From Ranitomeya variabilis (taxonomy: Eukaryota; Chordata; Amphibia; Anura; Dendrobatidae): a DNA stretch of 64,000 nt. Shown piece by piece: positions 58,220-64,000 of this stretch. Position 1 is the first letter of the stretch. Every line of letters starts with the position of its first letter. The notes beneath the pieces are model-generated. The model was not told where the DNA came from. It was given only the letters and a program-made list of their open reading frames with translations, and searched no databases. The stretch is taken from NCBI RefSeq assembly GCF_051348905.1, contig NC_135236.1, positions 667,712,389 through 667,776,388 on the forward strand, given 5' to 3'. Both the position numbers and the translations under genes were made by a program.

Positions 58220-59824
58220 TTATAATGGTTTCACCCAGTTACTTCTTCCCCCTAATATCTTTATAGAACCTTCATATACATATAATACAGCATGGAGGGG
58301 CTCGGAGAAGGTGGCAGTGAAGGTGTGTAAGTGTCTGATGGGGTCACACAGCTCATAAAAGGACAACTGCCCGGCCTCATAATCCAGATATATCCTGACT
58401 CTATCACTGGAGATATTGTCAGGTAACCGGATCATTTTACTGTCATGTCTCACTGAATACTGATCATTATATCTCCACAAACTACAGGACTTGTTATTAA
58501 ATCCAATCAGTGACTGACGCCTCCTCCTGTCTATACTGGGATAACACATCCCCACACTCCACCTCCCTAATCTACTGATCTCCACATCCCAGTAATGTCG
58601 TCCTGAGGTAAATCCTCTCCTGCTCATCACCTGGTAACCCAGGAATCTCTCTGCTGTTTCTGGACGTTTCTGATTCTCTCCTGTCCAGGTTGCAGTTTTC
58701 AGGTCGTCTGATATAAGGACATTATTACCAGCTGTGGTTACATCCAGTAATATGTCTGCAGAATCCTCCACATAGATCCCGCTCCTTATAGCTGATATTA
58801 CGTCACATAATGTGTGTAATGTGTGTGAGATCACAGCCACATCCAGGGCATCTCCATCATGGGGCTGTTTATCATGTCCCCCTGTGTCCTCATCACCTCC
58901 CTCCTCCTCAGGATCACACAAGTCACCGGTGTCTGGTTCCTGTAAGACAGTCAGTGGATCCGTCATGTTACACAGCTCCTCAATGTGTCTCATCTTCCTG
59001 GACAGCTCGTCCTTCTTTATTTCCAGCTGATGGATCAGAGCAGACAGTGACAGTGACTCTTCCTTCTCCTGCCTGGAGATCTCACTCAGGACCTTCTTCT
59101 CCAGGTCGTCCACCCGTCTCCTGATGTCTGTACACAGGGCAGTGACTCTCTCAGCTTCTCCAGCTGCTTTTCCTTGAGCTTTTCTCCTGCGCTCCTCCAG
59201 ACTCCGGACTCTTTCCTCAGTCTTCTTGCTCTTTGTGATGAGTTTTTGCAGAACATTTATCAGTTTCTCCTTCTTCTTCTTAGAGGCCTCATCCAGCATC
59301 TCCACACGATGTCCCCGATGTTCCCCAATCAAACAGCAGGACACACAGATACAAGCAGCGTCCTCAGTGCAGTAATATTCCAGGATCTTCTTATGGACAG
59401 AACATTTTCTCTTCTCCAGAGAAGTGCTGGTATCAGATAAGACGTGTTCTGGTGATTTGCTGTGAGATCTCAGGTGTTTATCACACAGAGAAGCCTCACA
59501 GTGTAGACAGGATCTAACAGCAGGTACAGGAGAGTCCACACAGTAAGTGCAGCAGATCCCGGTGATCTCCTCTCGTTCTTGCTGAGTAATCAGGAAACGT
59601 TCTGTGACATTATGAAGATATAAGTTCCTCATCAGTGCCGGCCGCCCCTGAAACTTTTCTCTGCATACAGGACAGGAATAAACTCCAGACTCGTCCTGTG
59701 TATCCAGCACACGACCAATACAGACCCGGCAGAAGTTGTGTCCACATCTCAGCATTACAGGGTCCTTAAACGTCGATAAACAGATGGAGCAGAGCAGCTC
59801 TTCTCTCAGATCAATAGACGCCAT
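58220..59824 (-). CDS. TRIM-family E3 ubiquitin ligase B (RING, B-boxes, coiled coil, PRY-SPRY)
   Basis: 534 residues, one coding exon, a close paralogue of TRIM A with one extra Lys in the coiled coil. RING ligands C12 to C54 are intact. B-box 2 keeps all eight ligands (C141, H144, C152, D155, C160, C163, H169, H172), unlike TRIM A. The coiled coil spans about 178-300 and PRY-SPRY about 356-534 (RHYWDVEISRLGRWSVGMCY, IYLDYEAGQLSFY). The ATG follows a clear acceptor (CTCTCTTCCATCAG) by 2 bp, so the 5' UTR is probably spliced. By family, a RING E3 ligase that dimerises through the coiled coil and binds a target with SPRY; the target is unknown. This copy looks fully functional. Confidence 0.95.
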   Translation of the reverse strand: MASIDLREELLCSICLSTFKDPVMLRCGHNFCRVCIGRVLDTQDESGVYSCPVCREKFQGRPALMRNLYLHNVTERFLITQQEREEITGICCTYCVDSPVPAVRSCLHCEASLCDKHLRSHSKSPEHVLSDTSTSLEKRKCSVHKKILEYYCTEDAACICVSCCLIGEHRGHRVEMLDEASKKKKEKLINVLQKLITKSKKTEERVRSLEERRRKAQGKAAGEAERVTALCTDIRRRVDDLEKKVLSEISRQEKEESLSLSALIHQLEIKKDELSRKMRHIEELCNMTDPLTVLQEPDTGDLCDPEEEGGDEDTGGHDKQPHDGDALDVAVISHTLHTLCDVISAIRSGIYVEDSADILLDVTTAGNNVLISDDLKTATWTGENQKRPETAERFLGYQVMSRRGFTSGRHYWDVEISRLGRWSVGMCYPSIDRRRRQSLIGFNNKSCSLWRYNDQYSVRHDSKMIRLPDNISSDRVRIYLDYEAGQLSFYELCDPIRHLHTFTATFSEPLHAVLYVYEGSIKILGGRSNWVKPL

Positions 59825-59944
59825 GGCTGATGGAAGAGAGAAAATAAACTACAATTATTTAATACTCAGAGTAAAGTTTGGGTTCAGCTATGTAGACACA
59901 GGATACAGAAAAATTATAACAGATATTCAGTCCTCTATATATGA

Positions 59945-60284
59945 TGTATAAAAATGTACAGGGCCGGCAGCAGCACCCGGCGCCCGCGGGCAAGTGCCGG
60001 GGCCCTGAGCAGGCGGAGGAGCTCACTCACCGTCAGGGTCACTGGCGTGCTATGGGGGCCCGATCCCCCGCTGCTTGCTCCAGGCCCCGAGATTTTCCAT
60101 ACTCGCCCCTCCCTGTTTCTGGGCTGCGGTGTCTTCCGTCCTCTGACTGTGACGTTTCAGGTGAGAGGGCGAGATGATGTCATTAGTGTGCGCCCTCTGT
60201 CTGAACAGTCACGGCGCAGAGAGGCGGAAGACGCCGAGGAGTCGGACAGCGACGAGATGTGAATTTTTTTAAATTCTTTTTTAA
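59945..60284. other. GC-rich dispersed repeat, no gene
   Basis: 'cagggccggcagcagcaccc' and 'gggcaagtgccggggccc' recur at about 63270-63310 with small changes, and a related phrase is at 63340. No coding sequence recognised. Confidence 0.6.
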
Positions 60285-63216
60285 ACCCCTTTACCCCCAA
60301 AGGTGGTTTCCATGTTAATGACTGGGCCAATTTTTACAATTCTGACCACTGTCCCTTTATGAGGTAATAATTCTGGAACGCTTCATGGATCCTGGTGATT
60401 CTGACATTGTTTTCTCGTGACATATTGTACTTCATGATAGTGGTAAAATTTCCTTAATATGGCTTGCAATTATTTGTGGGAAAAAAACTGAAATTTGACG
60501 AAAATTTTGAAAATAATTACGCAATTTTCCAACTTTGAATTTTTATGCCCTTAAATCACAGAGATATGTCACACAAAATACTTAATAAGTAACATTTCCC
60601 ACATGTCTAATTTACATCAGAACAATTTTAGAACCCCTTTTTTTTTGTTAGGGAGTTATAAGGGTTAAAAGTTGACCAGCGATTTCTCATTTTTACAACA
60701 CCATTTCTTAGGGACCACCTCACATTTGTATTCACTTTGAGGGGTCTATATGAAAGAAAATACAAAGTAAGTGACACCATTCTAAAAACTGCACCCCTCA
60801 AGGTGCTCAAAACCACATTCAAGAAGTATATTAACCCTTCAGGTTCTTCACAGGAATCTTTGGAATGTTAAAAAAAATGAACATTTAACTTTTTTTCACA
60901 AAAATATTACTTCAGATCCAATTTGTTTTATTTTTCCAAGGGTGACAGGAGAAATTGGACCCCAATAGTTGTACAATTTGTCCTGAGTACGCCGATACCC
61001 CACATGTGGGGGTAAACCACTGTTTGGGCACATGGCAGAGCTCGGAAGGGAAGGAGCGTCGTTTGATCTTATCTAGATGTGTGGTGAGCACTTTGAACCC
61101 CCCAGTGCTTCATAGAAATTTATAATGTGGAGCCGTAAAAATAAAAAATCATATTTTTTTCACAAAAATGATATTTGCCCCCAATTCTTAATTTTCCCAA
61201 GGGTAACAGGAGAAATTGGACTCCAAAAATTGTTGTGCAATTTGTTCTGAGTACGCTGATACCTCATATGTGGGGGTAAACCACTGTTTGGGCACACGAC
61301 AGACCTCGGAAGGTAAGGAGCGTTGTTTGACTTTTCAATGCAAAATTGGCTGGAATTGAGATCGGACGCCATGTCGCATTTGGAGAGCCCCTGATGTGCC
61401 TCAACAGTGGAAATCTCCTAATTCTAACTCCAACGCTAACCCCAACACACCCCTAACCCTAATCCCAACCCTAACCATAACCCTAACCACACCCCTAACC
61501 TGAACACACCCCTAACCCTAATCCCAACCCTAACCACAACCCTAAACCCAAACACACCCCTAACACCAACACACCCCTAATCCCAACCCTAACCATAACC
61601 TTAACCACACCCCTAACCCTGACACACCCCTAACCATAATCCCAACCGTAAACGTAATCCTAACCACAACCTTAACCATAACCCTAACCACACCCCTAAC
61701 CCGAACACACCCCTAACCCTAATCCCAACCCTAACCACAACCCTAACCACACCTCTAACCCTGACATACCCCTTACAATAATCCCAACCCTAACCCTAAT
61801 CCCAACTGTAAACGTAATCCTAACGCTAATCCAAACCCTAGCTTTAGCCCCAACCCTAACCCTAACTTTAGTTTTAACCCTAATGGGAAAATGGAAATTA
61901 ATACATTTTTTTAAATTTATTATTTTTTCCTAACTAAGGGGGTGATAAGGGGGGTTTGATTTACTATTTATAGCGGGTTTTTATGTTTGGCAGCTGTCAC
62001 ACGCTAAAAGATGCTTTTTATTGCAAAAAAATAGTTTTTGCATCACCACATTTTGAAAGCTATAATCTGTCCATATTTTGGCCCACAGAGTCATGTGAGG
62101 TTTTGTTTTTTGCGGGACGAGTTGACGTTTTTATTGGTACCATTTTCGGGCACATGACATTTTATGATCGCTTTTTATTACGATTTTTGGGAGGCAGAAT
62201 GAACAAAAACCAGCAATTCATTAATTTTTTTTTGTTGGGGGGACGTTTATTTCGTTCTGCGTGTAGTAAAATTGATAAAGCAGCTTCATTCTTCGGGTCA
62301 GTGCAATTACAGCGATACCTCATTTATATCACTTTTTACATTTTGGCGCTTTTATACAATAAAAACTATTTTATATAAAAAATAATTATTTTTGCATCGC
62401 TTTATTCTGAAAGCTATAACTTTTATTTTTTCGCTGATGACGCTGTATGGCAGCTCACTTTGCGGGACAAGATGACGTTTTCAGCGGTACCATGGTTATT
62501 TATATCCGTCTTTTTGATCGTGTGTTATTCCACTCTTTGTTCGGCGGTATGATAATAAAGCATTGTTTTTTTTAATATAGGGTTCACTAAAGGGGTTAAC
62601 TAGTGGGACAGTTTTATAGATCGGGTCGTTACGGATGCGGCGATTCTAAATATGTGTACTTTTATTGTGTACTTTTATTTACATAAAGAAATGTATTTAT
62701 TGGAAAAAAAATTGTCTTTATTTAGGAATTTAAAAAAAATATTTTTACACATGATAATACTTTATTTTTTACGTTGTCCCATGATGGGACATCACTATAT
62801 AAAGTCAGAGCGCTGATCGGACACTTTGCACTGTATCAGATCAGCGATGTGACATTCAGTGAAGGAGGCTTGTGGGCGCCTGCTCTCAGCAGCACTGAGA
62901 AGCCACCTCCCTGCAGGACCCGGAAGGACCCCGCGGCCATCTTGGAGCTGGGGGTCTGAAAGGAGAACCTCAGGACAACGCAATCACATCACGTTGTTCT
63001 GAGGGAAGCACGCAGGGAGCCCCCTCCCTACGGAATGCTTCTCTATGCCTCATGTTTGTTCGCAGTGTTGCAGGGATTAAAGTGCCGGCTGTCAGCTGTG
63101 AAAATCAGTTGACACCCGGCCGCGATCACAGGGGTAGCTTAGACGTACTATCCCGTCCATGGTCATATGGGCCCAGGTCACATGGATGGGATAGTACGTC
63201 TGATGTCAGAAAGGGG
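60285..63216. mobile_element. Non-autonomous piggyBac-like element, 2.9 kb
   Basis: The inverted ends acccctttac... and ...gaaagggg are flanked by TTAA (60281-60284, 63217-63220). 'cgccgataccccacatgtgg' with 'taaaccactgtttgggcaca' occurs twice (about 60990 and 61255), and 'gcatc.c.tt.tgaaagctata' also twice (about 62040 and 62395), so it is built from internal duplications. A short inverted pair, 'gacgtactatcccgtccatg' and 'catggatgggatagtacgtc', lies near the right end. No transposase. The family assignment rests on TTAA and end similarity to 20020-20979. Confidence 0.65.
61430..61890 (+). repeat. Degenerate telomere-like CCCTAA-type array inside the piggyBac-like element
   Basis: About 460 bp of 'ccctaa' units mixed with variants such as 'cccaac', 'ccacaa', 'cccataa' and 'cacacc'. 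It resembles the vertebrate telomere repeat, but with a longer, mixed higher-order unit ('cacccctaaccctaatccca'). Confidence 0.9.
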
Positions 63217-63220
63217 TTAA

Positions 63221-64000
63221 TGTTTAAAGCAGTATGTGGGGGCCATTTACATATAGAGCAGTATATGGGGCCAGGGCCGGCGTCAGCACCCGGCGTACCC
63301 GGGCAAGTGCCGGAGCCCTGGCGAGACAGGGGGGCCCATTCAGGGCCGGCGTTAGGGGCAGGCAGCTGCCAGTGCCTAGGACCCCTGCTCCCCCAGGGGC
63401 CCTCAGCTAGCGGCACATCACGCAGCTGTTATGGGGCCCCTGTTAGGCAGGGGGGCCCGCCTGTGGCAGCGCCAACTCCCCCACCGCCACTTTGAACTTT
63501 ACCGGCGTCTGCACTTTTGCAGTGATTATAATATAGATTTATAGAAGATATATATGGGTATTGGACGGTGCTTGGCTCACTCTGCAAAAATACCTATAAG
63601 GAACGATGAGAAACATTGCAGCAGCGTATGTAGTTTAAATCGCCAATAGGATGTAATTCTCTCTCTCTCCCACTAGAGGGCGGCATAATAATAAAGGAAT
63701 AGAAAAGATCGTCCTATAGATCAAAAATCTCTTTATTGATTTTGTATGAAAAAAGTGCGGAGATTTGTGACTGCAATCCCTGACAATGTTATGGTGAATA
63801 TAGTTCCATGGTCCAATATAATGAGGACGGTTTGTGTAAGAACAATTATGTATTTTTTAAGAACTATCTAACATTTATACCACTTCCTATTTGGTGGTAC
63901 CATGTAGTGTCTGATCATGTACTACTTACAAATGATATGTTTTATTAATTATTGTGTTTAATAAAGAATTATTGATTTTATTAAGAGTTCTCCAAGTCTT
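63221..64000. other. GC-rich repeat copies and unique sequence, no gene
   Basis: 63270-63310 and 63335-63410 hold copies of the 'gggccggcgt' repeat also at 59956. The rest is AT-rich and unrecognised. Open frames over the GC-rich part have no family match. Confidence 0.5.

Noticed and set aside
61430-61890. True chromosome end
   Set aside because: The array is degenerate, internal to a TTAA-flanked element and followed by ordinary sequence on both sides.
61983-62378. 131-codon plus frame as a gene
   Set aside because: It lies in the piggyBac-like repeat, part of it is duplicated nearby, and it shows low-complexity hydrophobic composition.

Overview
The window looks like repeat-rich genomic DNA of an anuran amphibian. 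The signs are split host genes with GT-AG introns, two intronless-coding TRIM ubiquitin-ligase genes of the kind expanded in frogs, and a dense mix of transposable elements: chromodomain Ty3/gypsy, a Gmr1-type gypsy, CR1, L2, Penelope, Tc1/mariner, and hAT-, Harbinger- and piggyBac-like MITEs. The species cannot be fixed from sequence alone.

Left end, 1-13.6 kb, holds the ordinary host genes. A minus-strand gene of at least seven to eight exons (1583-8924, possibly continuing off the left edge) encodes a degenerate von Willebrand A domain followed by a DUF4537 domain, as in the VWA3B/C11orf16 group. It is head to head with a complete ndufb2 gene (plus strand, coding exons 9408-10883, 3' UTR exon at 13507). 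The roughly 480 bp between them carries TCTCGCGAGA, CCAAT and ETS-type motifs and is probably a shared promoter. Introns and flanks hold an 86-bp minisatellite, a second minisatellite of about 95 bp, a solo LTR and a 1.3 kb palindromic Harbinger-like MITE.

Middle, 13.6-25.5 kb, has no host gene seen. It contains a Penelope-like insertion made of two 5'-truncated copies in inverted orientation, flanked by a 15-bp duplication; a TTAA-flanked piggyBac-like MITE; and a decayed gypsy element whose integrase lies upstream of its reverse transcriptase (Gmr1 order), itself hit by a GC-rich MITE.

The two TRIM genes (26527-28128 and 58220-59824, both minus) sit in a duplicated block of about 2.7 kb. 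Between them lie three chromodomain gypsy elements (31890-40408 plus, 41268-48146 minus, 50311-56075 plus). The first sits in a 34-bp minisatellite and has itself received a CR1 and a Tc1 element. The second splits an L2 LINE and carries a hAT-like MITE. The third has LTRs that read as identical and looks very recent. All are treated as fossils.

Right end, 60-64 kb, is mostly one TTAA-flanked 2.9 kb repeat that contains a degenerate telomere-like (CCCTAA-type) array.

I see no operon, CRISPR, tRNA or rRNA, and no clearly new biological system. The most useful leads are the loss of two B-box zinc ligands in one TRIM paralogue, the IN-before-RT gypsy, the inverted Penelope pair, the telomere-like array inside a transposon, and the readable order of nested insertions.
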